Part shown: one piece after another, positions 8,384-16,432 of the stretch | Layout: each line of letters begins with the position of its first letter | Position numbering within the stretch: the first letter of the stretch is position 1 | DNA from: Bacillota bacterium | GTDB lineage: Bacteria > Bacillota > Clostridia > Acetivibrionales > DSM-1351 | NCBI GenBank assembly: GCA_023460955.1 | Contig: JAEWOH010000034.1 | Location: 1 to 64,000, forward strand | Length of the DNA: 64,000 nucleotides | Reading direction: 5' to 3' | Position numbers and translations under genes: made by a program | The notes under the pieces: model-generated | Seen by the model: the letters and a program-made list of their open reading frames with translations, nothing else | Database searches by the model: none | Told to the model about the DNA's origin: nothing

Positions 8384-9454
8384 CTAAAGTCTAAAAGATT
8401 GGTACAGCTCGGTGAATGCTTCTCTTAAAGCCTTTTCATTTTCTTCAGGGTTATCCCTGTAATAAATTCTAAAATTTGTGTTTTCTTCAGTAAGTCTAAA
8501 ACTGAAAAGACCATCGTCATTAACAATAATTTTGCATGGCAGTAGTTCATTTACAAAAACCTTATCTGATGAAAGCACTTCTCTTTCTGGTATAATCTTA
8601 AAGCTACCATCTTCTCTGCATACAAGTTTTCGTGCTGAAATTCCAAGCCAGACTGCCGTTTCCCATACATTATGATCTTTTCTATACACTTCTTCCATTT
8701 CAGATTCATCAACATTGTCGTCCATTGCTCTGAGAAAGTCCGCCCTTTTTATGCGCTTAAGTGCAAACCAAAGATATCGCTTTATTTTAATGTCCATATT
8801 TTTTATGAACAAAAGGTTTTCCAGTTTCCAAAAACTATTAAACCCACCCAGATCAAACGGTCCATGATTTGTAGCACAAGGGTAAATACAAATTGGCAGC
8901 TTTGAGCGCAGCAGGCATACAAATGCGTTTTTATCCAATTCGACATTCCATTCTAAAAATTCGTCAGATGATGCTCCCGCTGAGATATGAATTCTCTCTA
9001 CTTTTTCAAAGAAAAGCTGAGGTTCTCTATTAAAAGCCGCAGCCAAAGACCTTAATGAGGAAAAAACGGTTATAACTACCTTCTGTGTGCTATTGCGTAA
9101 AACATTAAGTATTAATTCAATTCCTTGCTGTTGAAACTTTGGAACATCCAGCATTTTATCCTCTGGTGTTTCCATAGGTGTGAAAGGCCCGACCGCAAAT
9201 GGTATATTCTTATTAAAAATATAATTCAGCTGCATAACAGGAATAAATCCGGCTTCCCTTGGGCCATTTGTATCAGTGAATTCCTTTATCCGATGCTCGG
9301 CAACCGGCTGTCTGTACTTATCTGTACAATCAAGTATTACAGCTTTTAAATCAATTTCAGGTAATGCATATGGCATAACCAGATCAAGATTATCACCCGG
9401 ATCCTGGTAAGGGTGATATAAATCTGTTATATCAATAAGTGATACTTTTTTCAT
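8384..9454 (-). CDS. Nucleoside-hydrolase-like protein
   Basis: The 356-aa protein resembles the inosine/uridine-preferring nucleoside hydrolase fold. Near residue 12 is an Asp-rich segment (DLYHPYQDPGDNLDL) at the place of the calcium-binding DTD..DDxxA motif. Near 120-155 is a stretch reading SSLRSLAAAFNREPQLFFEKVERIHISAGA when read across, like the family GPLTNLA...IxxMGG region. The canonical motif is not exact, so the substrate may not be a nucleoside. It sits between the permease and ribokinase genes, suggesting cleavage of an imported riboside or a similar N- or O-glycoside. No signal peptide, so it is cytosolic. Family assignment is moderate; activity is inference. Confidence 0.6.
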   Translation of the reverse strand: MKKVSLIDITDLYHPYQDPGDNLDLVMPYALPEIDLKAVILDCTDKYRQPVAEHRIKEFTDTNGPREAGFIPVMQLNYIFNKNIPFAVGPFTPMETPEDKMLDVPKFQQQGIELILNVLRNSTQKVVITVFSSLRSLAAAFNREPQLFFEKVERIHISAGASSDEFLEWNVELDKNAFVCLLRSKLPICIYPCATNHGPFDLGGFNSFWKLENLLFIKNMDIKIKRYLWFALKRIKRADFLRAMDDNVDESEMEEVYRKDHNVWETAVWLGISARKLVCREDGSFKIIPEREVLSSDKVFVNELLPCKIIVNDDGLFSFRLTEENTNFRIYYRDNPEENEKALREAFTELYQSFRL

Positions 9455-9475
9455 ATAATTCTCCGTTCTCTGTAG

Positions 9476-10303
9476 CTAACCTTTTACGGCACCTGCTGCA
9501 ATTCCCTTTACATAATCCTTTTGCAGGAACAGGAACAGTATAACAATCGGGAATACTGTCATTACAAACCCTGCAAAGGCATAATTCCAGTTAACGTTAT
9601 ACTTTTCAAAGAAATAATTTATTGTAGGAGACAATGGTTTTTTCCATGGATCAGATATTAATACCAGAGGCATAAGGAAGTCATTCCATATCCACTGAGA
9701 GCATATTATGACAATTGAAGCCGTTGTCGTCTTCATCAGCGGCATAATTACTTTATAAAAAGTTTGAAATTCATTACAACCATCAATTATAGCTGCCTCT
9801 TCAAGTTCTTTGGGTACTGATTTTAAAAAGCCTGTATAAAGAAATATGGCATATGGAGAAATTGTTGCAATGTAAAAAATAATCAATCCCTGATAACTGT
9901 TTGTCAAATGTAGGAACTTATATAGCTTTACTAATGGAACAATTCCTGTGTAGGATGGAAGCATAATACCTGCTATAAATACTACATACATAATTTTATT
10001 CAATTTTATATTTATTCTCGCTAACGGATAAGATGCAAGCGAGGAAAAAAGTACAACAAAAGCCAGTCCTCCTACGGTTATTATAAGACTGCTCAAAAAC
10101 GCCATTGGAACACCCATTCCATTCCATGCTTGTACATAATTATCCAGAGCAATTTTATGCGGAAGACCGATAGGGTTATTAATTACTTCACCTGAATCTT
10201 TTAACGAGGTGAAAACCATCTGGTATATAGGATATAAATAAATTAAAGCAAATACTATTAAAAATATTTCAAGGATTACAATTCCTATCTTTTCTTTTTT
10301 CAT
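9476..10303 (-). CDS. ABC sugar permease, MalG/CUT1 type
   Basis: Inner-membrane subunit (275 aa) of a carbohydrate ABC importer. Six hydrophobic segments are visible, beginning at about residues 8-28. The EAA coupling motif (ELEEAAIIDGCNEFQTFYKVIMPL) near residue 180 is the typical MalG-type cytoplasmic loop that docks the ATPase. The C-terminal end (FLQKDYVKGIAAGAVKG) is characteristic of CUT1 MalG-like permeases. It lies 27 bp after its partner permease. No ATPase is in this locus, so a shared MsmX-type ATPase is expected. Confidence 0.93.
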   Translation of the reverse strand: MKKEKIGIVILEIFLIVFALIYLYPIYQMVFTSLKDSGEVINNPIGLPHKIALDNYVQAWNGMGVPMAFLSSLIITVGGLAFVVLFSSLASYPLARINIKLNKIMYVVFIAGIMLPSYTGIVPLVKLYKFLHLTNSYQGLIIFYIATISPYAIFLYTGFLKSVPKELEEAAIIDGCNEFQTFYKVIMPLMKTTTASIVIICSQWIWNDFLMPLVLISDPWKKPLSPTINYFFEKYNVNWNYAFAGFVMTVFPIVILFLFLQKDYVKGIAAGAVKG

Positions 10304-10330
10304 TGTTATAATACACCATCTTTCATTTTA

Positions 10331-11215
10331 TCAGTATATGTCTTCCCTCTTTTTTAACATGTTAAGCTGTACAAATGAAACCATCATAACCAGAACAAAA
10401 AGTATGACAGATATTGTTACACCGTAGCCGGCCTTGTTTGAGAAAAATGTTTGAGTAACCAACAGTGATGTCAAAGTCTCAGAGGAATAACCCGGTCCGC
10501 CTTTTGTCATTACATAAACCTGATCAAAAACCTTTAGGCTTCCGATTGTTGCAGTTACTATTCCTATAGTAATTGATGGTGCAATCATTGGAAAAGTAAC
10601 TTTTGTGAAGCGAGCCCACCAGGTAGCACCATCAATCTTACATGCCTCATACAAATCCGTTGGCACTCCCTGAAGCCCCGTGAGATAAATAATCATATAA
10701 TAACCGGAATACTGCCATATAGCCACAAGTGCTATTGAGAATATTACCAGACTAGGATTCCCCAGCCAGTCTTGATTCAGGAAACCGATATGAAGTACGT
10801 TCTGCAGATAATTAAATATTCCCATTTCAGGATGGTACATAAAAGACCAGACATATCCGCTTACTACAGCACTTATTAAAGATGGAATAAAAAAAGCAGT
10901 TCTAAGAATTGTTTTTGTTTTAATATTGGTATCTAGTGCAAGTGCAAATATAAGTCCGAGAAAATTATTAAAGAAGGCTACAATAACTGCATATATAATA
11001 GTATTTTTAAGAGCTGTTCTGAATTCACTGCTTCCGAAAACATTGAAATAATTTTTCAAGCCTATGTACTTCATTTTGTCACTAAGTATACTCCAATCAA
11101 AAAGTGAGTAATAAAATGTTGATAATATAGGAAGAATGAAGAATACAAGCATTAATATAAGAGCTGGTAAAAAAAATAGAATTGATACTGTTATAGTTCG
11201 TTTTTTGTTAAACAT
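10331..11215 (-). CDS. ABC sugar permease, MalF/UgpA type
   Basis: The second integral-membrane subunit (294 aa) of the carbohydrate importer. It has six predicted membrane helices, the first at about residues 8-30. An EAA loop (DLYEACKIDGATWWARFTKVTFPMI, near 205-230) follows a GVPTDLYEA lead-in typical of MalF-like permeases. It forms a heterodimer with the downstream MalG-like subunit and receives sugar from the upstream lipoprotein. Confidence 0.93.
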   Translation of the reverse strand: MFNKKRTITVSILFFLPALILMLVFFILPILSTFYYSLFDWSILSDKMKYIGLKNYFNVFGSSEFRTALKNTIIYAVIVAFFNNFLGLIFALALDTNIKTKTILRTAFFIPSLISAVVSGYVWSFMYHPEMGIFNYLQNVLHIGFLNQDWLGNPSLVIFSIALVAIWQYSGYYMIIYLTGLQGVPTDLYEACKIDGATWWARFTKVTFPMIAPSITIGIVTATIGSLKVFDQVYVMTKGGPGYSSETLTSLLVTQTFFSNKAGYGVTISVILFVLVMMVSFVQLNMLKKREDIY

Positions 11216-11239
11216 TTTGATCTCCTCACCTATTTATTA

Positions 11240-11268
11240 AGGTAGCAGATAATTAATACCTGCTACCT
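11240..11268 (-). other. Intercistronic hairpin between binding-protein and permease genes
   Basis: Nine-bp stem (AGGTAGCAG / CTGCTACCT) with an 11-nt loop, in the 79-bp gap after the binding-protein stop. There is no long T-run, so an mRNA-stabilising or partial-termination role, favouring more binding protein than permease, is more likely than full termination. Confidence 0.65.
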
Positions 11269-11294
11269 CAATATTTGTCACTTATATTCTTTGA

Positions 11295-12623
11295 TTATTT
11301 ATAAGGATTCTCTGTTTCAGAATAGGTTTTAGACAACCAATCACACATATCTTCAGGTGACATTCTACCTATTGCAAATTCCTGAAGCTTCTTTTTCCAA
11401 TCATTTATCATTGAATTTGGCCATATTTCATGAGCCCAGGTTGTTACTTTTCCTGCATCAACATAGTCTTTCACAAACTTGTCCATTTCGTCATCAATTT
11501 TGACATTAGAATCTTTGGTTACAGGATAAACTTTTTTCTCTGTAATATAAGTAGAATAAACGTCTGGAGTAGTAAAGTAGTCGAAGTATTTATTAACTGC
11601 ATCAGGATATTTTGTTGTAGCACTGCCTGCCATACCAACTTCAACATGCCAGCAGCCTAGCAGTTCTTCACCCTTATTATTAACAGGCAAAGGCATGAAG
11701 CCAAGATCAACATCCTTATTGTCTTTGATTGCATCTCTTAAGGCAGAAAGTGCCCATCCTCCCTGAATTACCATTGCAGCTTTTCCTTGGGCAAACATTG
11801 AGTTAGCAAGGTTATAGTCCGTTGAAAGAGGAGTCTTATCGAAATAGCCTTTATTCAATAAAGTCTGGAATTTTTGGTATACTTCAAGAACATTTTTATC
11901 GTTAAAATTAATTTCTCCGTTTACCAGCTTTTTATCAAAATCTGCTTCTCTACCAAGTACTATAGTGGAATGTGCCGAGTTTACATATCTGATAGCCGTC
12001 CAATCATCCTTGAATCCTGAAGCGATTGGTGTAATTCCTGCTTGCTTAATTTTTTCACATGCAGCAAGAAACTCATCCCAATTAGTTGGTTGTGCAATAC
12101 TTAAGTCACTAAAAATCTTCTTATTGTAATAAAGCCCCTCTGCTGTTGCATTCCAGCCTACTCCGTACAGTTTGTCCTTAAATGTAAATTCACCCTTAAC
12201 AAGGTCTGTTAATCTATTTGTATATTCCTGACCTGTTATATCAAGCAAATGTCCTGCTTGCGCATAATCAGCCATAAGTCCGCCCGGCCACACAGACATC
12301 ATATCAGGAGCATCCCCGCTTGCGAGCTTAGTTTTTAGTACAGTCTCATATGCTGTTGAACCAGGTGTATCAAATTCCAGATTAATATTAGGGTACTTTT
12401 TCATAAAGCCTTCATTTACTGCTTTAAGATATGTCTGATGGTCAAGACTGTTAAAAAATGCTTTAATAGTAACCTTTTCTTCCTGTTTGTTTGTTGATTG
12501 CTCATTAGTTGCTGCAGATGTTCCACTGGAATTGTTTCCGCTATTTGCTGCTTGATTACCACATCCCGCCATTAATGCAGCGGAAATGCATATTGCTGTA
12601 AATAAAGCTAAAAATCTTTTCAT
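11295..12623 (-). CDS. Sugar ABC transporter solute-binding lipoprotein
   Basis: Extracytoplasmic binding protein (442 aa) of the CUT1 importer. The lipoprotein signal ends in the lipobox LMAG-C (Cys20), followed by a Gly/Ser/Asn/Thr-rich linker. The mature domain has family-1 solute-binding features: IKAFFNSLDHQTYLKAV near the start, GDAPDMMSVWPGG near 110, and YNKKIF with NWDEFLAACEKIKQAGITPI near 170-200. It is first of the transport genes and has its own upstream gap of 113 bp after the kinase gene. The ligand is unknown. The genomic neighbours point to a glycan breakdown product. Confidence 0.93.
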   Translation of the reverse strand: MKRFLALFTAICISAALMAGCGNQAANSGNNSSGTSAATNEQSTNKQEEKVTIKAFFNSLDHQTYLKAVNEGFMKKYPNINLEFDTPGSTAYETVLKTKLASGDAPDMMSVWPGGLMADYAQAGHLLDITGQEYTNRLTDLVKGEFTFKDKLYGVGWNATAEGLYYNKKIFSDLSIAQPTNWDEFLAACEKIKQAGITPIASGFKDDWTAIRYVNSAHSTIVLGREADFDKKLVNGEINFNDKNVLEVYQKFQTLLNKGYFDKTPLSTDYNLANSMFAQGKAAMVIQGGWALSALRDAIKDNKDVDLGFMPLPVNNKGEELLGCWHVEVGMAGSATTKYPDAVNKYFDYFTTPDVYSTYITEKKVYPVTKDSNVKIDDEMDKFVKDYVDAGKVTTWAHEIWPNSMINDWKKKLQEFAIGRMSPEDMCDWLSKTYSETENPYK

Positions 12624-12736
12624 AATAGCCTCCCGTTATTTTTCCAAATAATTTAATTACTAATTTACTTTGGGCCCATTGCTTACCTGCAACTATATTC
12701 TAATGTATAATGTATTGTAAAAAAATAAGGTGGATT

Positions 12737-14548
12737 TTATATTTTGTTTAAATTTTTGTCTTTATTTATTTTATATATATTAAATTCTTCACCCCAAAAA
12801 GCAGGAATGGAAAATTGTATCCTTGTTCCAATACTTTCTATAGAATCTATCTTCATATCAAATTCGTCTTCAAATACAATAGATAATCTTTCATAAACAT
12901 TCTTCAATCCCATGCTTCCTTCTTTTTTCCCAGGTGTGAATATATACTTCTTTAAGCTATCCAAGCCCTTTTCACTTAAGCCAATACCATTATCCGTTAT
13001 GCTTATAACAAGCTTTTCATTAGCCACTGCACATTTAACATTTAGCAACCATTCACCCTGTTTCTTTTCCAGACCATGATATATCGCATTTTCAACAAGA
13101 GGCTGAATTATCAGCTTTAAGATTTTGCATTTGCGTGCTGTTTCATCAGCATCAACATTAAAATTCAGCCTATCTCCAAATCGAATTTTCTGTAATTTAA
13201 TATAATTGTTCAAATACTCCAATTCTGTGCCTAGTGGTATTATCTCTTTCATAGAGCTGATGCTGAAACGCATATAATTTCCTAATAATTCAATCATATC
13301 TGCTAAATCCATATTGCTATCCATAACAGCTTTCATTTGTATGCTTTGAAGCGTATTGTATAAAAAGTGAGGATTAATTTTGCTCTGAAGGACCTCAAGT
13401 TCGGCTTCTTTGGTTTTTAACCTGAAGTCCAATACTCTTTTGATTAAATCATTCATATTCGAAATCATATTGTTGAAGCCTTTGCTTAACACCCCAATTT
13501 CATCTTTAAATTTATAACTATAATTTACATCCAAATCACCATTTTCAACATTTTTCATTAATGATGTAAGTTCCTTAAGGGGCTTTGTGATGGCAAAAGA
13601 AAGCAAAATTGAGACTAATAGCGCAAATAAAACGCAAACCACACCTACTACAATAGTAAAGCTTATAATAGAACTTGTATTTGACGTAAGCTCACTTTTG
13701 GGAACTATGTAAACATATTTCCAATTTGTATAACTTGATTTAACACTGGAAATAAGCTTCTCTTCACCAGTAGAATCTTTAAAAACACGGTTGTTATTGC
13801 CACTATCAATATAGGGATTAGCCACTTTCTCTCCAATCATTGAATTATCCGAACTGTATACTATGTTATTTTTCTCATCAAGAACATATAATTGGCTACT
13901 ATCCCCAGACTTGTTTTTGTCGCAGATGTTTTTAATTGCATTGTAATTAATATCAATAGAAAAATATCCGATAACGTTGTTGCTTCCTGAAAACTTACGA
14001 ATGGACCTTATGAAGGAGATAACCTGTTCGCTATGTACATATCTTTCTTCAGGATAATGTGGACCTAAAACCACCCACTCTTTATCTTTATGCTGCATAT
14101 CCTTATACCACTCCTGTTTTTTTAATTCAAAATCAGGATTCATACTTGCAATACTGTAATTCTCATTATTTTCAGTAAAAATACATACACCTGAAAAATC
14201 CCCTTTTATGTTTAAAACTCCGGATAAAAAATTAGTCATAATCTGCCTGTCATTTAGAAGCTGTGTTCCATCTTCAATATTCAGCTTTCTCTCCATAACA
14301 GCTAACACCTGCATATTTGAATATGGAGACATACTTATTTTTTCAGCATCCTTAATGCTTTTTTCTGAATTCTCCATTACCTGATTTAACGTTTGAAGCA
14401 TATAGTTAGAAACTTCGTCTGTAATTGCGCTATTAGCTTTGTTATAAAACAAGCTGGCAGTAATAAACATCGGGATTATTATACAACAGATACATACAAT
14501 CATAATTTTATTTCTGATACTCCAATTTCTAATATCGAAAATATGCAT
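12737..14548 (-). CDS. YesM-type sensor histidine kinase
   Basis: Membrane sensor kinase (603 aa) for extracellular sugar. TM1 is at about residues 14-35 and a large extracellular sensor (dCache-like) at 38-290. TM2 is at about 294-320 and HAMP at 321-370. The PF06580-type phosphoacceptor region has SKINPHFLYNTLQ (His394), followed by an ATP-binding domain with VENAIYHGLEKK and ITDNGIGLS. It starts 3 bp after the regulator stop and is probably co-transcribed with it. It should phosphorylate the YesN-like partner to induce the transport genes downstream. Confidence 0.93.
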   Translation of the reverse strand: MHIFDIRNWSIRNKIMIVCICCIIIPMFITASLFYNKANSAITDEVSNYMLQTLNQVMENSEKSIKDAEKISMSPYSNMQVLAVMERKLNIEDGTQLLNDRQIMTNFLSGVLNIKGDFSGVCIFTENNENYSIASMNPDFELKKQEWYKDMQHKDKEWVVLGPHYPEERYVHSEQVISFIRSIRKFSGSNNVIGYFSIDINYNAIKNICDKNKSGDSSQLYVLDEKNNIVYSSDNSMIGEKVANPYIDSGNNNRVFKDSTGEEKLISSVKSSYTNWKYVYIVPKSELTSNTSSIISFTIVVGVVCVLFALLVSILLSFAITKPLKELTSLMKNVENGDLDVNYSYKFKDEIGVLSKGFNNMISNMNDLIKRVLDFRLKTKEAELEVLQSKINPHFLYNTLQSIQMKAVMDSNMDLADMIELLGNYMRFSISSMKEIIPLGTELEYLNNYIKLQKIRFGDRLNFNVDADETARKCKILKLIIQPLVENAIYHGLEKKQGEWLLNVKCAVANEKLVISITDNGIGLSEKGLDSLKKYIFTPGKKEGSMGLKNVYERLSIVFEDEFDMKIDSIESIGTRIQFSIPAFWGEEFNIYKINKDKNLNKI

Positions 14549-14551
14549 TTT

Positions 14552-16114
14552 TTAGCTCCTTTTATTTCTGTATTCCTTGGGTGTGTATCCTGTATACTTT
14601 TTAAAAACCTGACTAAAGTATCTCTGATCATCATAGCCAACCTTAATAGCAATTTCGTATATTTTGCTATCTATATCTTCAAGAAGTTCTTTAGCCTTCT
14701 CAATCCTCTGTGATGTCAAGTAATCCAAAAAATTCATATTTGTTTCCTTTTTAAAAAGATGACTTACATAAAAAGGGTTCATATGAAAACGAGTAGCTGT
14801 TGTATTTAAATTAATATCGTTGGAAACATTATCATTAATATATCTTTTGATTTCTTTAATTAGTTTAGATGAATCGAGTTCATCTCCTTTGTAAAAAGAA
14901 ATACAAATTTTATGAAGTAAGTCTTTAACATATCCCATAAGACTTCTGTAGGATTTTTGTGAATGAATCTCTCGCATAATCTGATCTATATCTATACTAT
15001 TACCCTCTATATTCTTTGTTCGTACTGCTATTTTTGAAACCAGGCATCCATAAAAATCCTTAACATCCTCAGGTGAATGGTACCCTGAGATATTGATGCT
15101 CTCTATCAATGTAAAATAAGCTGACTCCAATTTGGGCCAATCTCCATTTTCTAATGCACTAAAAATTGCTGTTTCATTTTCAATATAAAGATATTTTCTT
15201 TTTAGATCCTCTTGAATATACTCAGGCCGGTTATCAAACACTTGATTGCAATTTGAGTAGAATCGGCTTTTAAGATTTTCTGATGCCGTTTTGTAGGATT
15301 GCACAACTGAATCCAGGTTGTCAGCTATTTCGCCTATTCCAACAAAAAGCTGCCAACCCAGCACTTCATTAAATTCCGCTATAAGTTGGTAAACTTCTTT
15401 CATAACCTGATTCGTTTCTGGCTTTTCAATACAGCAAAGAATAAGATTTTCATCATGATACTGGCAAATATGCCAGTTTAAACTGTTACTATCAATAAAC
15501 GTCCCGACGGCACTTAAGATCTTTTGCAACTCATCAGTCTGATCACAATCAATGGTTGTGTCAAAGTCAAACGATAATATTTGAAAACAGGAACCTTTTA
15601 GTTCGAAAAAATCAACTTGGTGAATCAGATCTGTTGTTTTACCTTCTATTATGTTTGCAATAATTGCATTCTTTAAAAGATGGGCGTTCTTTTTGACTAC
15701 ATAAGAAATTCTGCAACTATTATTGAATTCCTCCCAGTACTTGTCTAATAATTCCTTCACCTTAACAATGGTATTAATAAACTGTTCTCTATTCAAAGGC
15801 TTTAAAATATAATCACATGCGCCGAGCCTTATTGCTTTTTGTGCTAATTCGAATTCAGCAAATCCGCTTAGAATTATGAATTTAGTGTCCTTCAGCTCAC
15901 TATTTAACGCTCCAATAAGCTCTATGCCATCCTTGCCTGGCATCCTTATGTCAGTAATGACAAGGTCTGGCACAAGCCTTTTACAAAGTTCAACTCCTTT
16001 TATGCCGTCTTCAGCCTCGCCAACTACTATAAACCCATATTTGCTCCAATCTATATATTTCTTAAGGCCCTCACGTATCAGCGGTTCATCATCTATAAAT
16101 ACAGCTTTATACAT
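14552..16114 (-). CDS. YesN-type response regulator with AraC DNA-binding domain
   Basis: Cytoplasmic response regulator (520 aa). The receiver domain (1-120) has the phosphoacceptor Asp55 in DLVITDIRMPG and the switch Lys in DYILKPL. A long middle region (about 125-400) of the kind common in YesN proteins follows. The C-terminal AraC pair of HTH motifs (about 415-518) contains TRFHMNPFYVSHLFKKET and IAIKVGYDDQRYFSQVFKKYTG. It leads the sugar locus and most likely activates the SBP-permease-hydrolase genes on sensing an extracellular oligosaccharide. Confidence 0.94.
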   Translation of the reverse strand: MYKAVFIDDEPLIREGLKKYIDWSKYGFIVVGEAEDGIKGVELCKRLVPDLVITDIRMPGKDGIELIGALNSELKDTKFIILSGFAEFELAQKAIRLGACDYILKPLNREQFINTIVKVKELLDKYWEEFNNSCRISYVVKKNAHLLKNAIIANIIEGKTTDLIHQVDFFELKGSCFQILSFDFDTTIDCDQTDELQKILSAVGTFIDSNSLNWHICQYHDENLILCCIEKPETNQVMKEVYQLIAEFNEVLGWQLFVGIGEIADNLDSVVQSYKTASENLKSRFYSNCNQVFDNRPEYIQEDLKRKYLYIENETAIFSALENGDWPKLESAYFTLIESINISGYHSPEDVKDFYGCLVSKIAVRTKNIEGNSIDIDQIMREIHSQKSYRSLMGYVKDLLHKICISFYKGDELDSSKLIKEIKRYINDNVSNDINLNTTATRFHMNPFYVSHLFKKETNMNFLDYLTSQRIEKAKELLEDIDSKIYEIAIKVGYDDQRYFSQVFKKYTGYTPKEYRNKRS

Positions 16115-16432
16115 ATGTATGTCCCCTTAATCAATAGTAATTAGTGTAAACTTAATATATTTATTAACATAAAATATAGCTTGGAAAGGTTTTCTTGTGA
16201 AATCAATTATAACAGCTTTAATAGTATATAATCAATTTTTACCTTTATTGCGTTTAAATCTGTAACGTTTTAAATAATTAACCGATTAAAAGCAGAACAA
16301 AAGGATTGAGCCCTGTACAATACAGAATTCAATCCTCATGTTGTCTAATAAATCTTGACTAACTTTTGGGGTCATAACAGAATTGGATGGTTTTCTTTGT
16401 ATCAACACCAATCGTCAGTGAACCTGCTAATA
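16115..16432. other. Intergenic region between EF-G-like gene and sugar locus
   Basis: 318 bp, very AT-rich, with no convincing coding sequence. It should hold the minus-strand promoter of the YesN gene, but I see no strong -35/-10 pair. The only clear structure is the hairpin at 16302-16336. Confidence 0.5.
16302..16336 (-). terminator. Probable terminator of the EF-G-like gene
   Basis: Imperfect 16-bp stem (outer AGGATTGA/TCAATCCT, inner CTGTA/TACAG, loop CAA). It is followed on the minus strand by TTTTGTTCTGCTTTT. Confidence 0.65.
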
